Source of the DNA: Chlamydiae bacterium Ga0074140
Lineage (GTDB): Bacteria; Chlamydiota; Chlamydiia; Chlamydiales; Rhabdochlamydiaceae
Length of the DNA: 64,000 nucleotides
Assembly (NCBI GenBank): GCA_001464115.1
Contig: LNES01000003.1
Location: 62,001-126,000, forward strand
Direction: 5' to 3'
The translations under genes were made by a program, and so were the position numbers. Every line of letters starts with the position of its first letter. The stretch's first letter is position 1. This document shows, in pieces, positions 1-8,331 of this stretch. The notes below the pieces were generated by a model. The model made no database searches. It had not been told where the DNA came from and was given only the letters and a program-made list of their open reading frames with translations.

Positions 1-747
1 GCCGATTTTTGCGATTGCAGCGCGAACTTCCTTTCCTACCATCTCATGAGTTTCGATCGCGTCTCTTTGGGTTCTAATCTTTTCCAATTTAAGTTTTTCG
101 CGGGTATGAGTCATTCGGAACTGATTCGCGGCGAGTTCAGTCGTATTCATCCGATCCGCAAGCTGCTCCTTGGGAGCAATTCCCTTGCGAGCTTTGATGG
201 CATCCACTCCAAGTCCTCCATAGAGCCCCTTATATCCAGCATCATGGAAGATACCGAACATTTTGTTCTGAACCCCGGCTTCGCGGGCGGCTCCGGAGAG
301 AGCTTTGAATTCGACAGCTGCTTGTTTTCTTAATTCCAGCCGTTCGAGGTCCGCGGCCATCTCATCGGAGAGTTCTTGTCGTCTGGTTTGAATTGCGAAG
401 TACTTTTGGGCTTGGGCGATTTCTGGTTTTCTCGGGTCTCCGTTTTGAGCAATGAGGTAACAGGCGAAGCGCGAAAGATGATAATCATCAATCACTTGCG
501 TGGCGCCTTTGCCAAATTCGATCTGTTTGCCGGCGCCGGCAATGTGATGCTTTGGATCATTCCCAGATTGTTTACATGACTCCTGAGCCTTCTCAATCGC
601 ATTTTCAAAGCGTCTCCATTGAGCATATCCTAGGAGCCATTGGAGCTCACGTGCACTCCAATACTCCACGCCATGTTCGTTGACTTTTTTCAGATCTTCG
701 AAAGACAACTTATTGGAAATTAGAGAGTTGCTTTTTTCTTTTTCCAC
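1..747 (-). CDS. dinD: DinD-like protein (DNA-damage-inducible protein D), 3' end cut by window edge
   Basis: An open frame of 249 codons runs from a GTG at 747 down to base 1 with no stop, so the C-terminus is outside the window. The GTG has a GAGGGA ribosome site a few bases upstream, and no ATG exists between it and the preceding in-frame TAA. I recognise E. coli DinD landmarks in order: EYWSARELQWLLGY near the N-terminus, LSRFACYLIAQNGDPRKP, KYFAIQTRRQELSDE, then a KGLYGGLG segment and TTELAANQFR. E. coli DinD is about 274 residues, so roughly 25-30 are missing. In E. coli it is SOS-regulated and inhibits RecA strand exchange; the N-terminal part resembles BRO/antirepressor domains of phages. 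Family assignment is strong; the role in this organism is inference. It could be a remnant of a mobile element. Confidence 0.85.
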   Translation of the reverse strand, partial: MEKEKSNSLISNKLSFEDLKKVNEHGVEYWSARELQWLLGYAQWRRFENAIEKAQESCKQSGNDPKHHIAGAGKQIEFGKGATQVIDDYHLSRFACYLIAQNGDPRKPEIAQAQKYFAIQTRRQELSDEMAADLERLELRKQAAVEFKALSGAAREAGVQNKMFGIFHDAGYKGLYGGLGVDAIKARKGIAPKEQLADRMNTTELAANQFRMTHTREKLKLEKIRTQRDAIETHEMVGKEVRAAIAKIG

Positions 748-908
748 ATGTCCCTCGCAAAGGTCATAAAATTTTGCCAGAGCATAGTGATGGTAAAGAT
801 TTTATACAACTATTGATCGGAACTGGAACGATGTTTCGCCATGCAAATTTGACTTAATAAAAAACCGCGATGCATACTCCTCCTCCCGATTAAACCTTGG
901 AGGAGAAC

Positions 909-1838
909 ATGGCATCACTTGCGGCAACATCCGGATACATCCAAATACCTCATGCGCTGATGCGCGCTGATCCGAACAAAACGTCAAAGGTCGTTTCTGA
1001 CGCGATCCACTCTGAGGAGGTGGAGGTAGTCGATAGTGGAAATGAGTGGTTAAAAATTCACACAAAAGTTGATGGGTATGAAGGGTGGATCGAACGAAAC
1101 GCAGTCGTGCTTCGTTCGGGAGATTTTTTTGCAGGGCAGCGATGGGTTACTGTCGATCGTCTGCAAGCATATATTTATAAAGAACAAGATACAGAATTCG
1201 GTGGAGTCCCCTTACCTTTTGAAAGCCGCCTGAAAGTTTTAGAAGAGCCTGAAGCTCAGCAAAGACGCTGGATCAAAGTCGGTCTCGTAGATGGAAGCGA
1301 AGCTTTTATTCAAAGAGGAGATATCAGAGAGGATTCAACTCTGCTTTCAGTCAAAGAAATGGCCGAGTTTAGCAAGAAGTTTTTGGATGTTCCATATGCA
1401 TGGGGAGGAAGATCGAGCTTTGGGTATGATTGCTCCGGATTTGTACAGATGCTCTATCGACAAATGGGAGTAAAACTTCCAAGAGATTCAAAAGATCAAT
1501 GCGCCTGGAAGGGATTTTCATCTGTTGACATGGAAGAACTGGAACGCGGAGATCTGATTTTTTTTGGGACCGCTGCAGATAAAGTTTCCCACGTGGGAAT
1601 GTATCTGGAGGGTTCACGGTTTATTCACTCGGTTATCAAAGAGTTAAAGCCGTGGGTTCATACGAGCAGTCTTAAAGATGAAGATTGGAATGGATCAGGT
1701 AGGCTTGCATTCCGTGCTGCACGGCGCCTAACCCGCAAAGCAGAGAAGAGCTCCGGGGGGCCGCGCTCTGTTGTTCTAGCTGCAATCACAGGCCTTGCGC
1801 TCAGCCTTGCATGTAGAATCTTGGGAAAAGCAAAGTGA
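909..1838 (+). CDS. NlpC/P60 family cell-wall peptidase with N-terminal SH3-like domains
   Basis: Protein of 309 residues. The ATG at 909 is chosen over an in-frame TTG at 897 because GGAGGA lies at 899-904, directly before it. The N-terminal half (about 1-140) looks like two SH3b-type wall-binding modules (GWIERNAVV, AFIQRGD). The C-terminal half is an NlpC/P60 domain: YAWGGRSSFGYDCSG gives catalytic Cys175, SHVGMYL gives His228, and FIHS gives a third polar residue, His240. A short hydrophobic tail (VVLAAITGLALSLACRI) ends the protein. Enzymes of this family cleave D-Glu-diamino-acid bonds in peptidoglycan stem peptides; chlamydiae keep one for remodelling septal peptidoglycan. No signal peptide is visible. 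The minus-strand gene downstream is convergent and 7 bp away. Confidence 0.88.
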   Translation: MASLAATSGYIQIPHALMRADPNKTSKVVSDAIHSEEVEVVDSGNEWLKIHTKVDGYEGWIERNAVVLRSGDFFAGQRWVTVDRLQAYIYKEQDTEFGGVPLPFESRLKVLEEPEAQQRRWIKVGLVDGSEAFIQRGDIREDSTLLSVKEMAEFSKKFLDVPYAWGGRSSFGYDCSGFVQMLYRQMGVKLPRDSKDQCAWKGFSSVDMEELERGDLIFFGTAADKVSHVGMYLEGSRFIHSVIKELKPWVHTSSLKDEDWNGSGRLAFRAARRLTRKAEKSSGGPRSVVLAAITGLALSLACRILGKAK

Positions 1839-1845
1839 TGGATGT

Positions 1846-2784
1846 TTATATGAAGCGCGTAACGAAGAAGAACAGGTAGACGCAAAGCAAGATGGCTCCC
1901 TTTGAGCGGGAGATCTCGCGCTTTTTTTGAAAAATGGGATAAAGCAGAAGCTGAAGTGCTAAGAACCAGAGCAGGCTTGGTTGTAAGGAGTGGTCTAGAC
2001 GCAGGGGCCTTATGAGAGAACTGATACCCAGAATTCCCAAGAGATTGAAGATATTCGATCCGAAGATTGTGCCCAATGTGATGTGATGTCGCTTTCTTAA
2101 AGTCGCAACAATACTGATGGTGAGCTCTGGAAGGCTCGTGCCAATAGAGACGACGGTGAGTCCGATGATATCTTGTTGGATTCCAAAAACTTTTCCCAAT
2201 GTCACAGCTCCATGGACCAGTAGGCGAGAGCCGATGAGGAGGAGAATGATGCCTCCAATGACCATCGTAATGTCCCACAGTGCATAAGGAGAGATCTTGC
2301 GGCTCTCTTCGATTATGACCTTTTCAACAAATACTCCGGTTCTTGTTGTCACGTAGAGTACAGCGAGGTAGAGGAAGAAAAAAAATAGAAGAATAGCGCC
2401 TTCGAAACGTGTGATTTGATGGGAAGCGGTAAACCCAAGGACGAGAAACGTAGAAAAGACCATCATCGGAATATCCCGCTTCAGAAGCTCAGAACTTAAG
2501 GGAGCAGGTTTGATCAACACGCATAAGCCGAGAATACCTCCGGTCGTAAGCAGATTGGCGCCGATGGCGTTTCCGACACTAAGCGTTCCAAGGCCCTCCA
2601 GAGCACCGCGGATGTTGACGGCGAGCTCTGGAGCGCTTGTTCCAAAAGCAACAAGTGTGAGTCCGATAACGAGCAGCGAGACCTTAAAACGCAGCGCCAG
2701 TGCAACACTGCCATGCACAAGAATTTCTGCACCGACATAGAGAAGTAGGCTACCTGCAAGCAGGAGAAAAATAAGAAGAGTCAT
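1846..2784 (-). CDS. Calcium/sodium antiporter, CaCA superfamily (YrbG-like)
   Basis: Integral membrane protein of 312 residues with about ten hydrophobic segments. It carries the two alpha repeats of K+-independent Na+/Ca2+ exchangers: VAFGTSAPELAVN in the N-terminal half and VSIGTSLPELTIS in the C-terminal half, each with the essential acidic residue after Pro. The two halves have inverted-repeat architecture typical of the family. Length matches E. coli YrbG (about 325). The start ATG at 2784 shares its first base region with the divergent DoxX-like gene's upstream region. Function is family-level: cation/Ca2+ exchange across the inner membrane; the transported ions are not determined by sequence alone. 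Confidence 0.88.
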   Translation of the reverse strand: MTLLIFLLLAGSLLLYVGAEILVHGSVALALRFKVSLLVIGLTLVAFGTSAPELAVNIRGALEGLGTLSVGNAIGANLLTTGGILGLCVLIKPAPLSSELLKRDIPMMVFSTFLVLGFTASHQITRFEGAILLFFFFLYLAVLYVTTRTGVFVEKVIIEESRKISPYALWDITMVIGGIILLLIGSRLLVHGAVTLGKVFGIQQDIIGLTVVSIGTSLPELTISIVATLRKRHHITLGTIFGSNIFNLLGILGISSLIRPLRLDHSLQPSLLWFLALQLLLYPIFQKKREISRSKGAILLCVYLFFFVTRFI

Positions 2785-2846
2785 TGCTTTTCTTTAACAT
2801 ATGTGATTTTTTGAATCACAGATTAAGAGAACGAGGAAGTACGCAT

Positions 2847-3293
2847 ATGTCTTGGGATAAATATCTAAGGTTCGAAACAAAGCTGTCTCATTACTTAAAA
2901 AGTAAAAGTATCGTTCTTCTACGGTACTCCATGGGCGTTATCTACTTGTGGTATGGCATGTTAAAAGTTCTGGGGATCAGTCCGGTAGAAGAGCTTGTTT
3001 ACCACGCTACACACTGGCTTGGAACTCATCAGTTCGTCATCTTTTTGGGGTTTTGGGAGGTTGCAATTGGCCTCTTCTTGATCATTAAACGTTTTAATCG
3101 GCTCGGGTTACTGCTGCTCTTTTTGCAATTTCCTGGAACATTCCTCCCACTTTTTCTCAATCCTGAGGATTGCTTTACCATTTTCCCTTTTGGGCTAACG
3201 CTCGAGGGACAATACATTTTTAAAAATCTTGTCCTGATCTCTGTAGGATTCGTTCTTGTGGGTTCCTTACATCCCAGAGTGAGCGAGAAGTAG
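2847..3293 (+). CDS. DoxX-like small membrane protein
   Basis: Protein of 148 residues with four predicted membrane helices. I take ATG 2847 (MSWDKYLRF), preceded by ACGAGGA, rather than the longer frame from 2784, which lacks a ribosome site and would overlap the divergent gene's start. The pattern LLRYSMGVIYLWYGMLKVLG in helix one and FLGFWEVAIGLFLI in helix two resembles DoxX/DUF417-type proteins (quinone- or stress-associated small membrane proteins). It lies 17 bp upstream of the ceramidase-like gene on the same strand, suggesting co-transcription. Function unknown; the family call is moderate. Confidence 0.6.
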   Translation: MSWDKYLRFETKLSHYLKSKSIVLLRYSMGVIYLWYGMLKVLGISPVEELVYHATHWLGTHQFVIFLGFWEVAIGLFLIIKRFNRLGLLLLFLQFPGTFLPLFLNPEDCFTIFPFGLTLEGQYIFKNLVLISVGFVLVGSLHPRVSEK

Positions 3294-3310
3294 GTTTTCG
3301 GAGTTGGATC

Positions 3311-4069
3311 ATGAAAAAATTAGTGGAGAAAAGAGCTCTTTTACTCTCCCTTTTTCTAATGGTGATCCTCTCACTTAGCGCGATATATTTTTTTACTCCG
3401 CGATTTCCTCAGCCACAGGACTACCACTCTTTCGCTGATCGAGGAACTTTCTGGGGTATTGCTTACCCGAGAGATGTTCTTTCGAGTCTGGTTTTTGTTC
3501 CGCTAGGAATTTGGGGATATCTGGTGGCACGGTCTCTCAAAAAGCGGGAAGAAAGCCTATTGTGGAAGGTGATGTTTTCTGCCGTGGTTTTAATCGGGCT
3601 CGGATCTTTCTACTACCACCTGGATCCAACAAATCCACGCCTTGTTGTAGATCGTTTGCCAATTGCAATCGTACTCATGACGTTTCTGTCTATTCTGATC
3701 GTGGAGAAAATAGATGCGAAGTGGGGTATGCGCCTCTTTCCATTTCTTTGTGGACTGGGCATGTTCAGTGTGCTCTGGTGGATCCATGGAGAAACTAAAG
3801 GCATGGGGGATCTAAGGCTCTATGTCTGGGTGCATATTTTCCCCATGCTCATCATACCATTTCTTGCGTTCGCGGCACCTACTACACCAAAGCAGACCCT
3901 TCTCCTTCTCCTCGCTTGGACCTTTAATGCTCTGTCTAAAGTGTTCGAAGTTTACGATAAGGAGATATTTCAGCTTCTGCAGGCCACCCTCAGTGGCCAT
4001 ACCCTTAAACATCTTTCTGCTGCTGTAAGCGTATATTTGCTGATTGTCTATTGTCGCTTGCGGCGGTAA
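3311..4069 (+). CDS. Alkaline ceramidase-like (CREST superfamily) membrane hydrolase
   Basis: Protein of 252 residues with about seven hydrophobic segments. It shows the full CREST metal-site signature: S99-x3-H103 in GLGSFYYHLD, Asp114 in VVDRLPI, and H230-x3-H234 in SGHTLKHLSAA near the C-terminus. In alkaline ceramidases these residues coordinate zinc and hydrolyse the ceramide amide bond; other CREST members act on different lipids. The site is complete, so an active enzyme is plausible. An intracellular bacterium that meets host sphingolipids gives a reason for such an enzyme, but substrate is inference. It follows the DoxX-like gene closely and converges on the P-type ATPase gene 6 bp away. 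Confidence 0.68.
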   Translation: MKKLVEKRALLLSLFLMVILSLSAIYFFTPRFPQPQDYHSFADRGTFWGIAYPRDVLSSLVFVPLGIWGYLVARSLKKREESLLWKVMFSAVVLIGLGSFYYHLDPTNPRLVVDRLPIAIVLMTFLSILIVEKIDAKWGMRLFPFLCGLGMFSVLWWIHGETKGMGDLRLYVWVHIFPMLIIPFLAFAAPTTPKQTLLLLLAWTFNALSKVFEVYDKEIFQLLQATLSGHTLKHLSAAVSVYLLIVYCRLRR

Positions 4070-4075
4070 GAAAAA

Positions 4076-6685
4076 CTATTTCCACTTGCCAGCACTGAAG
4101 AGCTTTGGGAAGAGCTCTTTGCGCACGGTTTCTAATATAAAAATGCTAACACCCGGTACGATCGCGATGAGCCATTCGTATATGGAAAGGGGCACCGTTT
4201 TGAAAAGATCGCTGAGAGAGGGAACGTAGATGATGCAAAGGTGCAGGATAAAGGCGATACCGATGGAGAGAAGCAGAGGAACATTTTTGAATAGCCCGAG
4301 TTTTCTAAGAGGGATCTCATCAGAACGCATCTGAAGGGCAATTAACCATTCGAATACTACGATTGAGCAAAGAACCATCGTCCTCGCTTTTTCCAGGGAG
4401 AGATCGAGATGGGTGTGCCTAAAGATTAGAAAAGCGCCGAATCCTAGGAGAGACGCCAGAAGACCCATACGGAATACCATCCCTCGAAAGATGAGCTTAG
4501 AACTAGGATCTCGGGGCGGATGTTGCATCTCATCGCCTGTTTTTGGCTCAAAACCAATTGGAACCCCAGTAATGGCTCCTGTAATTAAGTTAATCCAGAG
4601 AATTTGAAGGGGAATCAGAGGGGCAAGCCCTGTAAAAAGCACACAGAGAATGAGCCCAAACAATTCGCCGAAAGAGGTTGTCAGAAGGAAAGTGCACACA
4701 TTTCTCAGTCTGTTAAAAATTGCACGCCCCTCTTCGACAGCGGCGGCGATCGAATCAAAACGATCATCGGCAAGAATCATGTCGGCCGCCTCTTTTGCCA
4801 CATCAGTTCCGGCGCCTCCCATTGCAATCCCAATGTTTGCCGCTTCGAGTGCCGGAGCGTCATTTACACCATCTCCAGTCATCGCAACAATCTCTCCCTG
4901 AGACTGGAATGCTCTTACAATTTTCAGCTTATGTTCGGGTTCCACGCGTGCGAATACAGCCGTCTTTTTTACACGCTCTTTAAGATCATCATCGTTCATC
5001 TGTTGAAGATCCCTTCCTGTAAGAGCTCCTTCGGACGAGATGCCCAGCTGCTCAGCGATCGCAAGCGCAGTCATATGATTGTCTCCCGTAATCATAACAA
5101 CGCGTATCCCCGCCTCTTTACAAGAGCGCACGGCTTCAATGGCCTCCTTTCGAGGTGGATCGATCATGCCGAAAATTCCTGCGAAGATCAGCTTCCCACG
5201 GAAAAGGTCTTCTGCAATCGCGGTCGATGAAGAGTCTGTTTCCATGTAGGCAACGGCGATTAGGCGGAGAGCCTCTTTCGTCATCTGTTCAATATCTCGA
5301 ACGAGTTTTTCATGCAGATGGTCGCTCAATGGTACCGTTCCATTTTGCGTAAGGATAGCTTCGCAGAAAGAGATGATCTTTTCCGGAGCTCCCTTGACGC
5401 AGATGAGCTGTTTACTGCCTGCAGTATGAAGTGTGGCCATGTAGAGATTTTCGCTCACAAAAGGAATCTCGTTCACTCTTGGGAAAGAGTGCAGAAGCTC
5501 CTCTCGATTTACACCTGCTTCAGCCGCCGCTAAAAGCAGAGCTCCTTCAGTGGGGTCGCCCACAAGTCGAGGCTTTCCTTCATGTACAGATAGGTGGGCA
5601 TCATTGCACAGCACACCGATGTCTAGAATTCGTCTGAAGACAGAGTCATTTTGGATGTCGATTTTTTCTTTTTGAGGATGAACGGTTTTTTCAATTGAAT
5701 ACAGGGATGTCATCGTCATCTGATTTTGCGTTAAAGTACCCGTCTTATCCGAACATATCGTTGTGGTAGCACCAAGTGTTTCCACCGCGATCAACCGGCG
5801 GATAATCGCATGCCTTTTCGCCATCATGTGCATGCCTGCAGCAAGAGTAATTGTGAAAGCCGCAGGAAGACCTTCAGGAATCGCAGAGACCGCAGCTGCA
5901 ACAGCAAGCAGAAATACGTCGACAGGACTCAGTCCTCTGTAAAGGCTTATCCCGACAAATAGGAGCGAGGCGCAAAATACAATGACGAGCATCCAGTTTC
6001 CGATGGATAGAACGCTTTTCTGAAGAGGTGTTTGCTCATGCTTAATTTCCTGAATGCTTGCGGCAATTTTCCCCAGCTCCGTTGACATACCCGTATGTAC
6101 AACGATTGCGGACCCCTTCCCATAAACCACGACTGTGCCGGTGTATACCATGTTCTTCCGGTCTGCAAGAACGGCTTCCTCTTGGAGAGGCTCTATGGTT
6201 TTTTCTGCAGCGATCGATTCCCCATTGAGCATCGATTCATCGATTTTTAAATTAGAAGCTTCGATCAACCTTGCATCTGCCGGAATTTTGTCTCCCATTT
6301 CTAATAAGATCTCATCCCCTGGCACAAGATTTTCAGAAGGGATGATCTCTATTTTGCCGTCTCGTTTCACTTTTGATTTATGAGCCGAGAGCTGTTTTAG
6401 AGCCCTCATCGCCTTTTCAGCTTTCATCTCTTGGAAGAAGCCGATGCAGGCCATCACAAAGATAGTTACAAGTAAAACCGAACCATCGAGGAAATTACCG
6501 ATCGAGAATTTTACAATAGAGGCGATGATCAGAACAAAAACGAGAGGATTCAAATACTGTCGAAAAAAAATAGGCCAGAGGGAGGGCTCTTTCGCTTTAG
6601 TTAAACGATTTGCGCCAAACTTGGTAAGCCTTCTTCTAGCCTCAGAGGCAGATAAGCCCTGTCGACTCGTTCCTAAAGCAGACAA
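4076..6685 (-). CDS. Cation-transporting P-type ATPase (P2A, Ca2+-ATPase-like)
   Basis: About 869 residues. Motifs in order: actuator loop LNGESIAAEK, membrane helix 4 with AVSAIPEGLPAAF, phosphorylation site CSDKTGTLT (Asp313), KGAPEKI nucleotide site, TGDN, and hinge GDGVNDAPAL, followed by four C-terminal helices. PEGLP and this domain order fit P2-type Ca2+/Mn2+ pumps. The nominal start is TTG 6685, but GAGG sits too close to it, and the in-frame sequence upstream reads RIDSWHLKSTDEVLSALG, which is the classic beginning of the Cation_ATPase_N domain. The true start is therefore probably upstream: ATT 6727 follows AGAGGA, and there is no in-frame ATG before the stop near 6868. Product is secure; the exact N-terminus is not. 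Confidence 0.9.
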   Translation of the reverse strand: MSALGTSRQGLSASEARRRLTKFGANRLTKAKEPSLWPIFFRQYLNPLVFVLIIASIVKFSIGNFLDGSVLLVTIFVMACIGFFQEMKAEKAMRALKQLSAHKSKVKRDGKIEIIPSENLVPGDEILLEMGDKIPADARLIEASNLKIDESMLNGESIAAEKTIEPLQEEAVLADRKNMVYTGTVVVYGKGSAIVVHTGMSTELGKIAASIQEIKHEQTPLQKSVLSIGNWMLVIVFCASLLFVGISLYRGLSPVDVFLLAVAAAVSAIPEGLPAAFTITLAAGMHMMAKRHAIIRRLIAVETLGATTTICSDKTGTLTQNQMTMTSLYSIEKTVHPQKEKIDIQNDSVFRRILDIGVLCNDAHLSVHEGKPRLVGDPTEGALLLAAAEAGVNREELLHSFPRVNEIPFVSENLYMATLHTAGSKQLICVKGAPEKIISFCEAILTQNGTVPLSDHLHEKLVRDIEQMTKEALRLIAVAYMETDSSSTAIAEDLFRGKLIFAGIFGMIDPPRKEAIEAVRSCKEAGIRVVMITGDNHMTALAIAEQLGISSEGALTGRDLQQMNDDDLKERVKKTAVFARVEPEHKLKIVRAFQSQGEIVAMTGDGVNDAPALEAANIGIAMGGAGTDVAKEAADMILADDRFDSIAAAVEEGRAIFNRLRNVCTFLLTTSFGELFGLILCVLFTGLAPLIPLQILWINLITGAITGVPIGFEPKTGDEMQHPPRDPSSKLIFRGMVFRMGLLASLLGFGAFLIFRHTHLDLSLEKARTMVLCSIVVFEWLIALQMRSDEIPLRKLGLFKNVPLLLSIGIAFILHLCIIYVPSLSDLFKTVPLSIYEWLIAIVPGVSIFILETVRKELFPKLFSAGKWK

Positions 6686-6763
6686 AACCTCATCGGTAGA
6701 TTTTAAGTGCCAAGAATCTATCCTAATAAAATCCTCTTGGATATTTCGGTTCTTTTGGCCAGC

Positions 6764-6824
6764 TTTCCCAAATTTTTCCTCGGCTGTAGTTTTTCCAATA
6801 CTACCCTCGGAAAATTTTGGGAAA
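6764..6824. repeat. Long imperfect inverted repeat (hairpin) upstream of the P-type ATPase gene
   Basis: Left arm 6764-6790 begins TTTCCCAAATTTTTCC; right arm 6800-6824 ends GGAAAATTTTGGGAAA. The arms pair over about 25 bases with two small bulges and a 9-base loop. It lies within the open frame extending upstream of the ATPase start, so in that orientation it would form an RNA hairpin in the leader. No T-run follows either arm, so a simple terminator is unlikely. Confidence 0.75.
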
Positions 6825-6969
6825 TCTGTCTCAAAATCTCCCGAAATCTCCTTGAGGATTTTACTAGGATAGGTTCAGGCCTCTTCCATTTTTTTCATAT
6901 AGCACGAAAAAGTTATATATAAAAAATATTTTTAATAATCTAAAACTCTAATAAAAATATTGGGTGTTA

Positions 6970-6998
6970 TTGATATTTTTGAATAGATGTGTTAAAAT
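6970..6998 (+). promoter_or_regulatory. Candidate sigma-66/70-type promoter
   Basis: TTGATA (6970-6975), a 17-base spacer, then TAAAAT (6993-6998), in an AT-rich gap 32 bases before ATG 7031. It matches the housekeeping consensus well and would place the transcription start near 7005. This supports 7031, not 7207, as the original start of the downstream gene. Prediction only. Confidence 0.5.
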
Positions 6999-7030
6999 TG
7001 TCAGACACTTTTTTTAAAAGGTTGTGAATT

Positions 7031-7333
7031 ATGTCTGTTAGACCACCAGGATCCGATCGCATCCCCAATCTTCCTCCACAAGCTCCGGGAGCTAGTCAAC
7101 ACCAACACCGCGGACTTCCTCGTGCGGTTGATTCGATCGAAGGAGGGGCTGCTTCGGTTGTGTTTGGGATTGCGTTGGAAGGTTTTTCTCTTGGATCTAT
7201 GAGAGTATGCGCGATCTCTTCAACTCGTTTTTCCCAGAAGAAGATTTGGGGCTGGAGATTGGAATTCGATTGGATCAGCACCCCCAACCTCTTCAGATGG
7301 AGAGAGCTCTTTATAGCGTTCGCGTTCCCCTGA
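7031..7333 (+). other. Open frame carrying the probable original N-terminus of the TIKI/ChaN-like gene (frameshift candidate)
   Basis: This 100-codon frame starts at an ATG with AAAAGG upstream and the promoter at 6970-6998. Its first 57 residues are Pro/Gly/Gln-rich (LPPQAPGASQHQHRG, then GGAASVVFGIALEGFS). After about 7185 the sensible reading moves into the +1 downstream frame (SWIYESMRDLFNSFFPEED), which continues to 8331. A run of five T at about 7184-7188 is the likely shift point. Either a one-base indel (natural or sequencing), slippage, or two overlapping genes would explain it. Confidence 0.4.
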
Positions 7334-8331
7334 GGGCCACTTATGATCGCGTGCGCGGACGACTTTCTTCTCTACCCGAGGATCTGGTTTCTAAAATTAT
7401 CTTTGACGATGCAGAGAATACGATTCATTTCAACCTCGACGAGGTGACATTGCGAGCAATCGCGTCTCGATATCAGCCCTTCAGAGAATTATTCGGAAGA
7501 GAGGGTGCGCGTCTTTCGGGAGTGGATCTCCCTAGACCATCAACGGCAAAAAAAGATGCCATTGTTAAAGAAGCGAGTGCTTATTTCGCGAGCCGTCGCG
7601 TGCGATCCCCTCGTCCAGACCTTACAGCAATCCATGAATCGTCGCATCGAGAGCTTTTTAAGGCTCTTCTTGAAGTTTCAAACGGAATCTCTCTTTGTGA
7701 GTGGCATGGCGATTCCTCTTCGAAGTACGTGCCGATTTTTGATATGGAGCATCTTAAAGCTTGCGGAGTGCGAACGATTTTTATTGAGAACTACTGCTAC
7801 GAGACACTGCAGGGGGATTTGGACCAATTTATTTCTGGTGGGGAGGGCATCAAGCTGCCCAAAATTTTGGAGGCCTACCTTGATTACCTCCAGGATAAGC
7901 AGAAGAAAGAAAGAGAAAATGCGGGACTAAGCGGAACATTTTACAGCGAAAAAGATCTCATTCTCGCCGCCAAACGCGTAGGTGGTATACGCATTGTTGC
8001 CATCGATCGAGAGGCTGCATTGCAAGCGCAAAGTAGTCCTAAAGAACGGCTTCTTGCTTTCAACTACACCGCGAAGCAGATCATCGAGGCAGAAAGAGGA
8101 GATGGCAAATATCTCGTGTACACGGGTGCTGCACACGGCATCGACGCGCTAGGAGTTCCTGGGCTCGGAACGCTTCTCGGCATTCCAACTCTTTTAATCA
8201 AAGACGCGCAAGGAACAGAATTTAGAGCCATGGTAAAGGGTTACGAAACCACTTTTACAACGCCAGATGGAAATAGAATTCCGCTTCACTTTGACTTCGC
8301 ACTTCTTATGGATGCCCCACGTAAATCCTAA
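7207..8331 (+). CDS. TIKI/EreA/ChaN-superfamily-like protein (resembles the C2 domain of Pasteurella toxin), possible effector
   Basis: 374 residues from ATG 7207. The C-terminal part (about 140-370) has a pattern I associate with the TIKI/EreA/ChaN fold, also found as the PMT toxin C2 domain: SLCEWHGD (Glu165, His167, Asp169), FIENYCYETLQGDLDQF (Glu194), a GGIRIVAIDRE strand (Asp267), and YTGAAHGIDALGVPGLG (His310, Asp313). These are the conserved acidic/His positions expected for a metal-dependent or esterase-like site. The N-terminal 130 residues are unrecognised. The ribosome site before 7207 is poor and the upstream frame (7031) has promoter and RBS, so the complete protein is probably longer by about 60 residues. 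The 3' end overlaps the convergent gene by 4 bases. Fold assignment is by eye and moderate. Confidence 0.55.
   Translation: MRDLFNSFFPEEDLGLEIGIRLDQHPQPLQMERALYSVRVPLRATYDRVRGRLSSLPEDLVSKIIFDDAENTIHFNLDEVTLRAIASRYQPFRELFGREGARLSGVDLPRPSTAKKDAIVKEASAYFASRRVRSPRPDLTAIHESSHRELFKALLEVSNGISLCEWHGDSSSKYVPIFDMEHLKACGVRTIFIENYCYETLQGDLDQFISGGEGIKLPKILEAYLDYLQDKQKKERENAGLSGTFYSEKDLILAAKRVGGIRIVAIDREAALQAQSSPKERLLAFNYTAKQIIEAERGDGKYLVYTGAAHGIDALGVPGLGTLLGIPTLLIKDAQGTEFRAMVKGYETTFTTPDGNRIPLHFDFALLMDAPRKS

Noticed and set aside
46-579. Two plus-strand ORFs of 95 and 67 codons
   Set aside because: They are antisense shadows of the DinD-like frame on the minus strand, which has recognisable motifs throughout.
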